The notes below the pieces were generated by a model. The model did not search any database, was not told where the DNA came from, and was given only the letters and a program-made list of their open reading frames with translations. This document shows, one piece after another, positions 1-8,766 of a stretch of 64,000 nt of DNA (position 1 is its first letter; every line of letters begins with the position of its first letter). A program made the translations under genes and the position numbers. Source of the stretch: Pseudomonas sp. NFACC02 (GTDB lineage Bacteria; Pseudomonadota; Gammaproteobacteria; Pseudomonadales; Pseudomonadaceae); NCBI RefSeq assembly GCF_900110765.1, contig NZ_FOEO01000001.1, positions 310,001-374,000 of the forward strand, written 5' to 3'.

Positions 1-834
1 CCGCGCCTTATGCAATGCCAGTCGGGTGAGGCTCGGGTCCCGCTGGGTCATGAGGTTCATCAGCACCAGGTCGGATGCAGGCCAGGCATCAGGATCGCGC
101 CAGGCGCGCATGGCGATGTACTCGACCGTCCACGGGCCAATGCCCGGCATCGCCAGCAACTGCCGACGCAGTTCAGCGACATCATCACCGTGGCTGACAT
201 TCAGCGCGATCTCGTCGTTGGCGACGGCGGCTGCCACCCGTTGCAGGGTTTCAACGCGTTTGCCGGGCATGCCGATCTTGTCCAGGTTGACGCGCGCCAG
301 CGCATCCGGCGTGGGGAACCGCCAGGCAAGGTGTTCGCCGTGGCTCTCAGGCACCTGAACGCCTGCTCGCTGCACGAGACGCCCGACAATGGTGGTCGCA
401 CCCTTCACGCTCACCTGTTGCCCGACGATGGTCCGCACCACCAGTTCAAACCCCGAAAAGGCGCCCGGCACGCGCAATCCCGGACGCTTCTGCACCAATG
501 ACGCCAGCCAAGGGTCAACGGAGAGGCAGCGGTCGATGTCATCAGGCGTCGCGTACAGGTCGAACATGTGCGAGACCGGCGCGACCAGATCGTCGATGTG
601 CCGACTGACCTCACCATGCACCGTCGCGATCAGATGATCTTCCGAGGGCGCCATCTCCACCGAGAGCGTGCCAACGACGCCGTTGAACTCGATATTGCGC
701 AGGTACACACCTTCGACCACCGCTTCAACCCCGGCCGTCATGCGTGCGGCGAAGAAGTTGAGCATGCGTTGCCAGTCAAAGGGCGGTTTGAACGGAAGGT
801 GACGGGAAGCCTGGAGGTGGGATGTTTCGAGCAT
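1..834 (-). CDS. alkA: DNA-3-methyladenine glycosylase II (AlkA-like), 3' end outside window
   Basis: This base-excision repair glycosylase removes alkylated purines from DNA. The reading frame is open to the window edge, so about 278 residues are visible and the C-terminus is missing. The helix-hairpin-helix segment MPGIGPWTVEYI lies at about residues 229-240, followed by ASDLVL with the expected catalytic Asp at about 255; GQQVS in the middle of the protein is also typical of AlkA. I chose the ATG at 834 because the sequence after it (MLETSHLQASRHLPF) resembles the start of stand-alone AlkA proteins; there is no clear Shine-Dalgarno, so an N-terminal extension is possible. Upstream lies a short-repeat patch. 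Family assignment is strong; substrate range is inferred. Confidence 0.85.
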   Translation of the reverse strand, partial: MLETSHLQASRHLPFKPPFDWQRMLNFFAARMTAGVEAVVEGVYLRNIEFNGVVGTLSVEMAPSEDHLIATVHGEVSRHIDDLVAPVSHMFDLYATPDDIDRCLSVDPWLASLVQKRPGLRVPGAFSGFELVVRTIVGQQVSVKGATTIVGRLVQRAGVQVPESHGEHLAWRFPTPDALARVNLDKIGMPGKRVETLQRVAAAVANDEIALNVSHGDDVAELRRQLLAMPGIGPWTVEYIAMRAWRDPDAWPASDLVLMNLMTQRDPSLTRLALHKAR

Positions 835-949
835 GGGGGACGCCAGAGAGTGTTCGACCGGCTGAACGCTAGCGCAGTGGCGGGCCAAACACAAAACCTG
901 CAGGCACCCTCAAATCGAAGCAGACGCGGAGGTCCCGGGATGGGTTACC

Positions 950-1039
950 ACGCGGAGCGTGGGAACGATCAAACTGCAGGCGCCCTCAAGACGCGGAGCG
1001 TCCAGGGAAGCGTTACTACGCGGAGCGTGGGAACGATCA
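950..1039. repeat. Short Pseudomonas repeat, ACGCGGAGCGT core
   Basis: Two identical 22-bp copies (950-971 and 1018-1039) begin with ACGCGGAGCGTGGGAACGA. A shortened copy of the 11-bp core lies between them at 991-1001. The core is itself nearly an inverted repeat, so each copy can form a small hairpin. Related copies in the opposite orientation lie at 51287-51335. The patch sits upstream of alkA and downstream of the phosphatase gene. Confidence 0.7.
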
Positions 1040-1057
1040 GCCTATGACAGCGTGTCA

Positions 1058-1738
1058 TCACGTTGGACAACCCACCGATCCGTCATTCAGGTTCTGCTTG
1101 TAATTCTCATACTGCAGCGTGGCCTTGCCGTTGTTCCATTTCAGCGTCAACACAAGGACGGAGTCGAAATCGTCGCCCATCCAGTCCTTGACCAGCTTGA
1201 GGTCCTTGCCGGATGCCTCTTGAGCGACCTTGTTGATCAGCTCCGGCAGGTAGCCGTGCGACCAGGCGGTGTAGATCGTCGCGTCGTGGTATTTGTCGCG
1301 CATGAACTCATCGGCCAGGTCGCTGGTGTCGTTGGCCGCGAAGTCGATATTGACCGGCAGGCCCAGTTTGATCGCGCTGGGCCCAACGGTCATCAGGGGG
1401 CGCAGGTAACTGTAGGAATGGTCACCTTCGCCCTCTTCCACATGCCGGCTCGGGTTGGCGGCGAAGATGAAGTCGGCTTTGCCGAAGGTCTTCGGCAACA
1501 CTGTGGACAGGTCGATGGCGCGGTTCAGGCCTTGGCAGTTGAGTTGTCCCAGCCCCATGTCGGGTTTTTCGGCGTGACGCAGGAAAACCAGGGTCTGAGT
1601 GCCGTTCTTGGGTTCCGCATGAACGCCCCTGCCCACGGTGAACCAGAACACCGCCGAGCAGATCAGCAAAAAGGGCAACAGAAAATAAGCGAAACGCTGG
1701 AGCGCGTGAGAAACAGCAGCGGATTTGAAAAAGGTCAT
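1058..1738 (-). CDS. Membrane-anchored histidine phosphatase family protein
   Basis: The 226-residue product belongs to the histidine phosphatase (phosphoglycerate-mutase-like) superfamily. The catalytic RHAEKP signature is at residues 54-59, just after a single N-terminal hydrophobic segment (about 16-36) that should act as an uncleaved signal anchor and place the domain in the periplasm. A late TAWSHGYLPELI segment may supply the second histidine. Substrate cannot be read from the sequence. It stands alone between the repeat patch and an MFS gene transcribed the same way, with a 214-bp gap upstream. Short for the superfamily but apparently complete. Confidence 0.75.
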   Translation of the reverse strand: MTFFKSAAVSHALQRFAYFLLPFLLICSAVFWFTVGRGVHAEPKNGTQTLVFLRHAEKPDMGLGQLNCQGLNRAIDLSTVLPKTFGKADFIFAANPSRHVEEGEGDHSYSYLRPLMTVGPSAIKLGLPVNIDFAANDTSDLADEFMRDKYHDATIYTAWSHGYLPELINKVAQEASGKDLKLVKDWMGDDFDSVLVLTLKWNNGKATLQYENYKQNLNDGSVGCPT

Positions 1739-1952
1739 GATGGCCCGGGTTCTGATGGTGCGTGAGGGGCGGATTCGCCCTGAGCAACGTCCCTGTGAAC
1801 TGGCAATGTGCTAACGAATGCAGGCTAGCGAAGGTTTATGTCCGTATGAAGAATGATCATCAGATGGGAAACAGCCTCAGAGGTTGCACGCAACCGGCTG
1901 ATTTTCCGGATTAATCGCCGAACGGTATGTAAGAAGATGTATCACGGCGGGG

Positions 1953-3089
1953 TCAGGCCACCGCTTCACGTCCCTTGTAGCGGCTGCAAACGACGGCACT
2001 CACGACCACCGCCACACCCGCCAGACTGTACACCCAAGAGGGCGAAGCGATGGGCAGTAACACCCCCGCCAGCAAGGGGCCGACGCCAGCACCGACATCA
2101 CGCCAGACGGCATTGCCCGCCAATGCCTGAACCCGCCCCGCGCCTGGATTGCGCTGCGCAACCAACGTGGTCACCAAGGGCAGTTGCAACGCGCGCAGGA
2201 TCAGGACACTCCCTGCGCCAAGGATCAGCCAGTGAAAGCCGAAGGCGGTCAGCGCCAGCGTGGTCAGCCCGGAAAACACCACCAGCATGCGCACCGCCCC
2301 AAACGCCTCGGCTGCCCGCCCGCCCAGTGGGCTGAGCAGCATTTCCGAGACATACCTCAATGCCAGCAGAACACCTGCAATGAACACCGCATTGCCACCG
2401 AGCACCGATTGCGCCTGCAACGACAGGCCGAAAATAAACAATCCATCCAGTGTCACGCCTTCGATGAAGGACCACACCGCGATGCTGTCCGGGGCCTTGA
2501 ATCGCCGCCCGCCTGCACTGGGCATCGCATGCGGGAGCTTCGGCAATCCCTTGGCGACCAGCAATCCTGCCAGCGAGAAGAACGCCAGAATCAGAAATAT
2601 CAGCCTGGGGCCGAAATGCAGACTGATCAAGGCGCCGATCGGCAGCGCCAGCATGGGACCGATGGCGATGATCGCCCGTGAAGTACCGGAACGGCGTGCT
2701 GCGCCGCCGGGTTCGGAGGTCGCCAGCGCCTGGGTGGACAGGTTCAGCGCTGCGAACGTCAGCCCCCACCCCAGACGCAGGATCAGCAACCACCAGAACC
2801 CTGATATGAACGAGTTGCCAAACGCGCACAGTGCCGACACCACAGCCGCCAGCATCACCGTCGGACGATCACCCCGGTTAGCGTAAAAGCGCACCACATA
2901 GCTGTAACCGAAGATGCGTACCAGTCGGTTGGCCGCCAGCAGGATCCCCGCTTCAGGGAGGCTGATCCCGAACGCCTCGGCGTTCATGGGCAACAGCAGG
3001 TAAAGCAGAACATCGCTGGGCAGACACAGACTGAGAACGGTCGCCGAACGGCGTGAAGCGGAATCGGCATCTCGGGCGGCAACGGACAT
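1953..3089 (-). CDS. MFS transporter
   Basis: A 378-residue integral membrane protein of the major facilitator superfamily, with about twelve hydrophobic segments and a charged central loop. The frame is open further upstream to 3152, but I prefer the ATG at 3089 because it gives MSVAARDADSASRR, a normal short cytoplasmic N-terminus before the first membrane segment. The substrate is unknown. It is divergent from ptxS, with 245 bp between them that carry a PtxS operator. That operator lies much nearer to ptxS, but an effect on this gene cannot be excluded. Confidence 0.7.
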   Translation of the reverse strand: MSVAARDADSASRRSATVLSLCLPSDVLLYLLLPMNAEAFGISLPEAGILLAANRLVRIFGYSYVVRFYANRGDRPTVMLAAVVSALCAFGNSFISGFWWLLILRLGWGLTFAALNLSTQALATSEPGGAARRSGTSRAIIAIGPMLALPIGALISLHFGPRLIFLILAFFSLAGLLVAKGLPKLPHAMPSAGGRRFKAPDSIAVWSFIEGVTLDGLFIFGLSLQAQSVLGGNAVFIAGVLLALRYVSEMLLSPLGGRAAEAFGAVRMLVVFSGLTTLALTAFGFHWLILGAGSVLILRALQLPLVTTLVAQRNPGAGRVQALAGNAVWRDVGAGVGPLLAGVLLPIASPSWVYSLAGVAVVVSAVVCSRYKGREAVA

Positions 3090-3267
3090 GCGCAGAAAGA
3101 TCCTGTAACACGTTGAAAGCCGCAGCATGAAGAGCATCAGCGCAACTGACAACTGCTGATCAGCGAATCCGGGGAAAAATTACCTTGCCCCAGTGCTGAA
3201 ACGCCACTCCTGCTCCTTCACCTTTCATCCGAACCAGAGTTGACGAAACACTCGCTTTGGTGTTTCC

Positions 3268-3281
3268 TGAAACCGGTTTCA
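3268..3281. promoter_or_regulatory. PtxS operator upstream of ptxS
   Basis: The perfect 14-bp palindrome TGAAACCGGTTTCA lies 53 bp before the ptxS start. An identical copy precedes kguE. This is the known PtxS recognition sequence in Pseudomonas, so autoregulation of ptxS is expected, with 2-ketogluconate as inducer. Confidence 0.9.
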
Positions 3282-3334
3282 GAGCCACACGTTTTCCGTA
3301 AACGCCTGCTGATAAATCCAATAAGGGTCAGGCC

Positions 3335-4357
3335 ATGAACAGTATCCCGACACCGGTGCGCGCCCGCGTCACCATGAACGATGTCGCCGACATGGCCGGC
3401 GTGTCCAAAGCCAGTGTGTCGCGCTTCATCGGCGAAGACCGCCAGTTGCTGTCCGAAGCCATTGCCCGGCGCATCGAACACGCCATCGAAACCCTCGGTT
3501 ATCGCCCCAATCAGATGGCTCGTGGCCTCAAGCGCGGTCGTACTCGCTTGATCGGCATGCTGGTCGCCGACATCCGTAACCCCTATTCCATTGCCGTCAT
3601 GCACGGTGTCGAAACCGCCTGCCGCAAGCACGGCTACAGCCTGGTAGTGTGCAACACCGACCGCGATGACGAACAGGAACGCCTGCATCTGGCGGCGCTG
3701 CGTTCGTACAACATCGAAGGCCTGATCGTGAACACCCTCGGTCACCACCTGGATGAATTGCGTGAACTGCACAGCGAACTGCCGATGGTGCTGGTGGACC
3801 GCAAGGTCGACGAACTGCAAAGCGATCTGGTGGGCCTGAACAATATTGCGGCCATCAACCAGGCGCTGGATCACCTCCAGCAATCGGGGTATCGCGACAT
3901 CCTCATGGTCACCGAACCGCAAGATGGCACCAGTTCTCGGATCGAGCGGGTCGAAGCCTTCACGGCGGGGATCGCCGGGCGTTCCGACATGCGCGGTCAG
4001 GTGCGCGAAACCGGCGACCGCCTGCGCGACCATCTTCGTGAGTTTCTTGCCCAGACCGGCCATGGGCATAAAGCCCTGTTCACCGGCAACGGCGTCGCTA
4101 CCCTGGACACTACCCGCCAACTGCATGAGCTGGGCTGCCACCTGTTCGACGACATCGGTCTGATCGCCCTCGATGAACTGGAGTGGTATCCGCTGGTCGG
4201 CAGCGGCATTACCGCCCTGGCGCAGCCGACCCACGAGATGGGTGTTACCGCCTTCGAGTGCCTGCTCGGCCGTCTGCGCGGTGATCTGGACGCCGTGAAA
4301 ACCTTCGACTTTCCGGCACACCTGATCGTGCGCGGTTCCACGCGACAGCGACCCTGA
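3335..4357 (+). CDS. ptxS: LacI-family repressor of 2-ketogluconate utilisation
   Basis: A 340-residue LacI/GalR regulator. The N-terminal helix-turn-helix is at about residues 13-35 (VTMNDVADMAGVSKASVSRF), the hinge is near 55-65, and a periplasmic-binding-protein-like ligand domain follows (start LIGMLVADIRNPY). The start at 3335 has AAGGGTCAGG in front of it. It is followed by kguE, kguK, kguT and kguD in the same orientation, and the exact PtxS palindrome occurs in front of both ptxS and kguE, which makes the identity firm. In the known system PtxS represses the kgu genes and releases DNA when it binds 2-ketogluconate. Confidence 0.93.
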   Translation: MNSIPTPVRARVTMNDVADMAGVSKASVSRFIGEDRQLLSEAIARRIEHAIETLGYRPNQMARGLKRGRTRLIGMLVADIRNPYSIAVMHGVETACRKHGYSLVVCNTDRDDEQERLHLAALRSYNIEGLIVNTLGHHLDELRELHSELPMVLVDRKVDELQSDLVGLNNIAAINQALDHLQQSGYRDILMVTEPQDGTSSRIERVEAFTAGIAGRSDMRGQVRETGDRLRDHLREFLAQTGHGHKALFTGNGVATLDTTRQLHELGCHLFDDIGLIALDELEWYPLVGSGITALAQPTHEMGVTAFECLLGRLRGDLDAVKTFDFPAHLIVRGSTRQRP

Positions 4358-4435
4358 AACCCTTTTTTTATACCGCAGGTCTTTACGCCTGATGATTTGA
4401 AGAACTTTTTTCGAGCACCTCCGCTCGAACAAAAA

Positions 4436-4449
4436 TGAAACCGGTTTCA
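4436..4449. promoter_or_regulatory. PtxS operator upstream of kguE
   Basis: A second exact copy of TGAAACCGGTTTCA, 14 bp before the kguE start codon and directly in front of its GAGGA Shine-Dalgarno. A repressor here would block entry into the kguE-K-T-D operon. Confidence 0.9.
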
Positions 4450-4462
4450 GAGGACAATAACA

Positions 4463-5263
4463 ATGAGCCGATTCCCCGTTGCCATCAGCCTGGGCGCCTT
4501 CGGTGCCGACTTCGTCCGCGAGCGCGGCCAGGCCAGCTTTATCCCGCTTCTGGTTGAGGCAGGCGTCACCCGCATCGAACTGCGCGAAGAACTCTTCAAC
4601 GGTCGCGAAGACCTTGCAGCCCTCGGCGAGGCCATCCACGCACAAGGTCTGGAATGCCTGTATTCGGCACCGCTGGAGCTCTGGCTGGAAGGACAGCGTC
4701 AACCCAATCCGGCGCTGGAACCGACGCTGCAACGCGCCTCCACCTGCGGCGCTGCATGGCTCAAGGTGTCGCTCGGGCATCTGACCGAGGACAGCGATGT
4801 CGCTTCCTTGGCCGACCGTCTGGCCCGTTATGACGTTCATTTGCTGGTTGAAAACGACCAGACGCCACAAGGCGGTCGCATCGAGCCTTTCACCGACTTT
4901 TTTGCACGCGTCGAGGCATTGCAGATGCCGATCGGCATGACCTTCGACATCGGCAACTGGATGTGGCAGGAACAGTCGGCCTCCGCCGCTGCTTGCCAAC
5001 TGGGCCGCTTCGTCGAATACGTGCACTGCAAAGCCGTGGTACGCAGTCCAGCGGGCAAGCTGATCGCCGTGCCGCCCACGCCATCCGATCTGCGTCAGTG
5101 GGAACAACTGCTCAAGCACATGCCCAGCGGCCTGCCTCGCGCTGTCGAATACCCGCTGCAAGGCGAGGACCTGCTGGACGTGACGCGGACGCAAGTTGCC
5201 GCCCTGGCCCGCCTCGGTCAGCCCCTTGTTCAACCTGCCACCGAGGCCGTGAGCCATGTCTGA
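4463..5263 (+). CDS. kguE: 2-ketogluconate operon epimerase/isomerase-like protein KguE
   Basis: A 266-residue protein of the xylose-isomerase-like TIM-barrel family (AP endonuclease 2 fold). Acidic and histidine residues expected for metal binding are visible (LLVENDQTP near 130, [10 protein letters not shown] near 160, EYVHCKAV near 185). KguE is the conserved first gene of the Pseudomonas 2-ketogluconate operon; its exact chemical step is not settled as far as I know. It overlaps kguK by 8 bp (5256-5263), pointing to translational coupling. GAGGACAATAACA before the ATG is a good ribosome-binding site. Confidence 0.87.
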   Translation: MSRFPVAISLGAFGADFVRERGQASFIPLLVEAGVTRIELREELFNGREDLAALGEAIHAQGLECLYSAPLELWLEGQRQPNPALEPTLQRASTCGAAWLKVSLGHLTEDSDVASLADRLARYDVHLLVENDQTPQGGRIEPFTDFFARVEALQMPIGMTFDIGNWMWQEQSASAAACQLGRFVEYVHCKAVVRSPAGKLIAVPPTPSDLRQWEQLLKHMPSGLPRAVEYPLQGEDLLDVTRTQVAALARLGQPLVQPATEAVSHV

Positions 5264-6221
5264 GATCGATATCCTCTCCTTCGGCGAAACCATGACCATG
5301 CTGGTCGCCGAGCAGACCGGCGATCTGGCTCAGGTTCGCCATTTCGAAAAGCGTATCGCCGGCGCCGACAGCAACGTTGCCATCGGCTTGTCCCGCCTGG
5401 GCTTCAAGGTCGCGTGGCTGAGCCGTGTGGGCAACGATTCCATGGGCCGCTTCGTCACTGAAAGCCTGCAACAGGAAGGCGTCGATTGCAGTTATGTGAC
5501 GGTCGATGACGACCATCCCACCGGGTTCCAGTTCAAATCGCTGGAGCTTGAAGGCGCTGACCCTGTGGTCGAGTACTTCCGCCGTGGCTCGGCGGCCAGT
5601 CACCTGTCGGTCAACGATATCGTTCCCGAGCTGCTCAAGGCCCGGCACCTGCATGCCACCGGAATTCCTGCCGCGCTGTCCGACACCTGCCGAGAGTTGT
5701 CGCATGTGCTGATGACGCAGATGCGTGACGCCGGACGCAGCGTGTCGTTCGACCCCAATCTGCGGCCTTCGCTGTGGTCGAGCCAGGCGACGATGATTCG
5801 TGAGGTCAACCGGCTCGCCAGTCTGGCGCACTGGGTGATGCCCGGCCTGGCCGAAGGTGAACTGTTGACGGGCTACGACACCCCGGCCGACATCGCCCGG
5901 TTCTATCTGGATCTGGGCGTGGAAGCGGTGGTGATCAAACTCGGCGCCAAAGGTGCGTATTACCGCACCCAGCTCAACGAAGCGTTCGTGCCGGGCGTAC
6001 CGGTGGCCAAGGTCATCGACACGGTCGGTGCGGGTGACGGTTTCGCAGTCGGCGTGATCAGCGCACTGCTGGAAAACCTCGGTTTTGCTCAGGCCACTGC
6101 CCGTGGCAACTGGGTCGGCAGTCAGGCGGTACAGAGCCGTGGCGACATGGAGGGTTTGCCGACTCGCGCCGCCTTGCACGCTGCCGAACTGAACCCGACA
6201 ACCCGACGACAAACCGCCTGA
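5256..6221 (+). CDS. kguK: 2-ketogluconate kinase
   Basis: A 321-residue PfkB/ribokinase-family sugar kinase that should phosphorylate 2-ketogluconate to 2-keto-6-phosphogluconate in the cytoplasm. The N-terminal sugar-binding signature (FGETMTML, then [15 protein letters not shown]) and the C-terminal PfkB signature [13 protein letters not shown] with its catalytic Asp are both present. The start overlaps kguE. The next gene, kguT, begins 75 bp downstream, leaving the operon intact. KDG kinases are close relatives, but the operon context favours KguK. Confidence 0.9.
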   Translation: MSEIDILSFGETMTMLVAEQTGDLAQVRHFEKRIAGADSNVAIGLSRLGFKVAWLSRVGNDSMGRFVTESLQQEGVDCSYVTVDDDHPTGFQFKSLELEGADPVVEYFRRGSAASHLSVNDIVPELLKARHLHATGIPAALSDTCRELSHVLMTQMRDAGRSVSFDPNLRPSLWSSQATMIREVNRLASLAHWVMPGLAEGELLTGYDTPADIARFYLDLGVEAVVIKLGAKGAYYRTQLNEAFVPGVPVAKVIDTVGAGDGFAVGVISALLENLGFAQATARGNWVGSQAVQSRGDMEGLPTRAALHAAELNPTTRRQTA

Positions 6222-6296
6222 TTCGCCGTTGGATGCTTGCACACACTGTTCCCCTTCACCTGCTGCGACAAAAACAACATGCTCAGGGAGCCTGAA

Positions 6297-7613
6297 ATGG
6301 AAAAGCTACTCGAAACCGTCAAGCACGCCGGCCTCAAACGTCGCTGGCTGCTGATCATGCCGATCGTCTTCATTACCTACAGCCTGGCCTATCTGGACCG
6401 CGCCAACTATGGCTTCGCCGCCGCCTCGGGCATGGCCGAAGACCTGCACATCACGCCGGGCATGTCGTCGTTGCTGGGGGCGCTGTTCTTCCTCGGCTAC
6501 TTCTTCTTTCAGGTCCCGGGTGCCATCTACGCGCAGAAGAAGAGCGTGAAGAAGCTGATTTTCGTCAGCCTGATTCTGTGGGGCAGCCTCGCGACCTTGA
6601 CCGGCATCGTCTCCAACGCCTACATGCTGATCGGCATCCGCTTCATGCTCGGTGTGGTCGAGGCCGCGGTAATGCCAGCGATGCTGGTGTACCTCTGCTA
6701 CTGGTTCACCAAGGCCGAACGCTCGCGCGCCAATACGGTGTTAATCCTCGGTAATCCGGTGACCATGCTCTGGATGTCGGTGGTGTCAGGCTACCTGGTG
6801 GCGCACTTCAGCTGGCGCTGGATGTTCATCGTCGAAGGCTTGCCTGCGGTGATCTGGGCGTTCATCTGGTGGCGCCTGGTGGACGAGCGTCCCGCTCAGG
6901 CCAAATGGCTGACCGAGGAAGAGAAGACCGAACTGCAAGCGCGTCTGGACGCCGAACAGGTCGGCATCAAACCGGTGAAGAACTACGCCGAAGCCTTCCG
7001 CTCGCCGAGAGTCCTGCTGCTGGCCGCGCAATATTTCTGCTGGAGCATCGGCGTGTACGGCTTCGTGCTCTGGTTGCCGACGATCATCAAGAAAGGCATG
7101 CAAATGGACATGGTCGAGGCCGGCTGGTTGTCCGCGCTGCCTTATCTGGCAGCGGTGATCGGCATGGTGCTGGTGTCGTGGGCGTCGGACAAGCTGCAAA
7201 AACGCAAACTCTTCGTCTGGCCACCGCTGCTGCTGGCTGCCGTGGCGTTCTACGGCTCTTACGCACTGGGCACCGAACATTTCTGGTGGTCCTACGCCCT
7301 GCTGGTGATTGCGGGCGCCTGCATGTACGCGCCCTATGGTCCGTTCTTCGCCATCGTGCCGGAGATCCTTCCCGCCAACGTGGCCGGCGGTGCCATGGCG
7401 TTGATCAACAGCCTGGGCGCACTGGGCTCGTTCGCGGGTTCTTATCTGGTCGGCTACCTCAACGGCGTCACCGGCACCTTGAGCGCGTCCTACCTGTTCA
7501 TGAGCGGCGCATTGCTGGTGTCGGTGGTTCTCACCCTGTTGCTCAAACCGGACAACTCCGCAAAGCCGGTGCGCGATGAACCGACGGTTCGTCGCACGCC
7601 TGCGCACCCCTGA
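6297..7613 (+). CDS. kguT: 2-ketogluconate MFS transporter
   Basis: A 438-residue anion:cation symporter (ACS) family MFS protein with twelve hydrophobic segments. The YLDRANYGFAAASGMAEDL segment after helix 1 is characteristic of ACS carriers. The frame is open upstream to 6237, but the ATG at 6297 follows AGGGAGCCTGAA and gives the usual MEKLLETVKHAGLKRR start. It takes up 2-ketogluconate made in the periplasm from glucose by way of gluconate. It is placed between kguK and kguD, which begins 15 bp after its stop. Confidence 0.9.
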   Translation: MEKLLETVKHAGLKRRWLLIMPIVFITYSLAYLDRANYGFAAASGMAEDLHITPGMSSLLGALFFLGYFFFQVPGAIYAQKKSVKKLIFVSLILWGSLATLTGIVSNAYMLIGIRFMLGVVEAAVMPAMLVYLCYWFTKAERSRANTVLILGNPVTMLWMSVVSGYLVAHFSWRWMFIVEGLPAVIWAFIWWRLVDERPAQAKWLTEEEKTELQARLDAEQVGIKPVKNYAEAFRSPRVLLLAAQYFCWSIGVYGFVLWLPTIIKKGMQMDMVEAGWLSALPYLAAVIGMVLVSWASDKLQKRKLFVWPPLLLAAVAFYGSYALGTEHFWWSYALLVIAGACMYAPYGPFFAIVPEILPANVAGGAMALINSLGALGSFAGSYLVGYLNGVTGTLSASYLFMSGALLVSVVLTLLLKPDNSAKPVRDEPTVRRTPAHP

Positions 7614-7628
7614 TCTGGAAAGCATTCG

Positions 7629-8612
7629 ATGAACAAGCACGTGGTTCTGTATAAAAAACTGTCGGCGCCCCTGATGGAGCGCCTGCAGGCGCACGCCGAG
7701 GTCACATTGATCGATGACCCGAAAACCCAAGAGGGTCTGGCTCGCCTGCGTGACGCCCTGCCCCAGGCCGATGGTCTGTTGGGTGCCAGCCTCAAGCTCG
7801 ACGCGCCATTACTCGATCTGGCACCGAGGCTCAAGGTGGTGTCCAGCGTCTCGGTAGGCGTCGACAACTATGACATCGACGACCTCACCCGACGCGGCAT
7901 CCTGCTGACCAACACGCCGGATGTACTCACTGAAACCACGGCCGACACCGGTTTCGCGCTGATCATGGCCACGGCCCGTCGTGTGGTGGAACTGGCCACG
8001 ATGGTGCGCAACGGCCAATGGACGCAAAACATCGGCCCGACCCATTTCGGCTCCGATGTTCATGGCAAAACGCTCGGCATTGTCGGCATGGGACGGATCG
8101 GTGAAGCCGTGGCGCAACGCGGCCACTTCGGTTTCGGCATGCCGGTGCTCTATCACAGCCACTCGCCAAAACCGGCCGTCGAGGCGCGGTTCAACGCGCA
8201 ATACCGTAGCCTCGACGCGCTGCTGCAAGAAGCCGACTTTGTCTGCCTGACCGTGCCGCTGACCGCTGAAACCGAAGGTTTGATCGGCGCGGAGCAGTTC
8301 GCCCGGATGCGCCCTGAAACCATCTTCATCAACATCGCGCGGGGCAAAGTGGTGGATGAGCAGGCCATGATCCACGCGCTGCAAACGGGACAGATTCGCG
8401 CGGCAGGCCTCGACGTGTTCGAGCGCGAGCCCTTGCAGGCCGACTCCCCGTTGTTGCAACTGGACAACGTGGTGGCGACGCCACACATGGGCTCGGCCAC
8501 GCACGAAACCCGTGAAGCGATGGCGCGTTGTGCGGTCGATAATCTGTTGGCGGCACTGGCGGGAGAGCGGCCGAAGGATTTGGTAAACCCGTCAGCCTGG
8601 AAGAACACCTGA
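7629..8612 (+). CDS. kguD: 2-ketogluconate-6-phosphate reductase
   Basis: A 327-residue D-isomer-specific 2-hydroxyacid dehydrogenase that should reduce 2-keto-6-phosphogluconate to 6-phosphogluconate, feeding the Entner-Doudoroff route. The NAD(P)-binding segment is GIVGMGRIGEAVAQR (about 148-162). The catalytic Arg lies in NIARGKVVDEQA, and the Glu and His follow in FEREPL and TPHMGSATHE. It is the last gene of the kgu operon. A REP pair follows directly after the stop and could end or stabilise the message. Confidence 0.9.
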   Translation: MNKHVVLYKKLSAPLMERLQAHAEVTLIDDPKTQEGLARLRDALPQADGLLGASLKLDAPLLDLAPRLKVVSSVSVGVDNYDIDDLTRRGILLTNTPDVLTETTADTGFALIMATARRVVELATMVRNGQWTQNIGPTHFGSDVHGKTLGIVGMGRIGEAVAQRGHFGFGMPVLYHSHSPKPAVEARFNAQYRSLDALLQEADFVCLTVPLTAETEGLIGAEQFARMRPETIFINIARGKVVDEQAMIHALQTGQIRAAGLDVFEREPLQADSPLLQLDNVVATPHMGSATHETREAMARCAVDNLLAALAGERPKDLVNPSAWKNT

Positions 8613-8616
8613 CCGT

Positions 8617-8717
8617 GTAGGAGCGCGCTTGCCCGCGATGAGGGTGTGTCAGCGAACGATGTGTTCAGGCATACCGAAATCGCCCGGATGCGGCCCAGAG
8701 CAAGCGCGCCCCTGCAC
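8617..8717. repeat. REP pair (degenerate REPIN)
   Basis: The left arm at 8617-8638 starts GTAGGAGCGCGCTTGCCCGC. A diverged inverted partner, GCAAGCGCGC followed by CCTGCAC, ends at 8717. It lies between kguD and the convergent chemoreceptor gene. The left arm matches the arm of the perfect REPIN at 55547-55680. Confidence 0.75.
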
Positions 8718-8766
8718 GTTACAGGCCCCACCCATTTCTAACGGTAGCCGGGCTCCGGCGATCCAT

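Noticed and set aside
3218..5299. 693-codon minus-strand open frame opposite ptxS and kguE
   Set aside because: It is a shadow frame in high-GC DNA. The plus strand carries two recognised genes with ribosome-binding sites and operators; the minus translation has no family features.
5112..6242. 376-codon minus-strand open frame opposite kguK
   Set aside because: Shadow of a clear PfkB kinase gene; no ribosome-binding site or recognisable domain.
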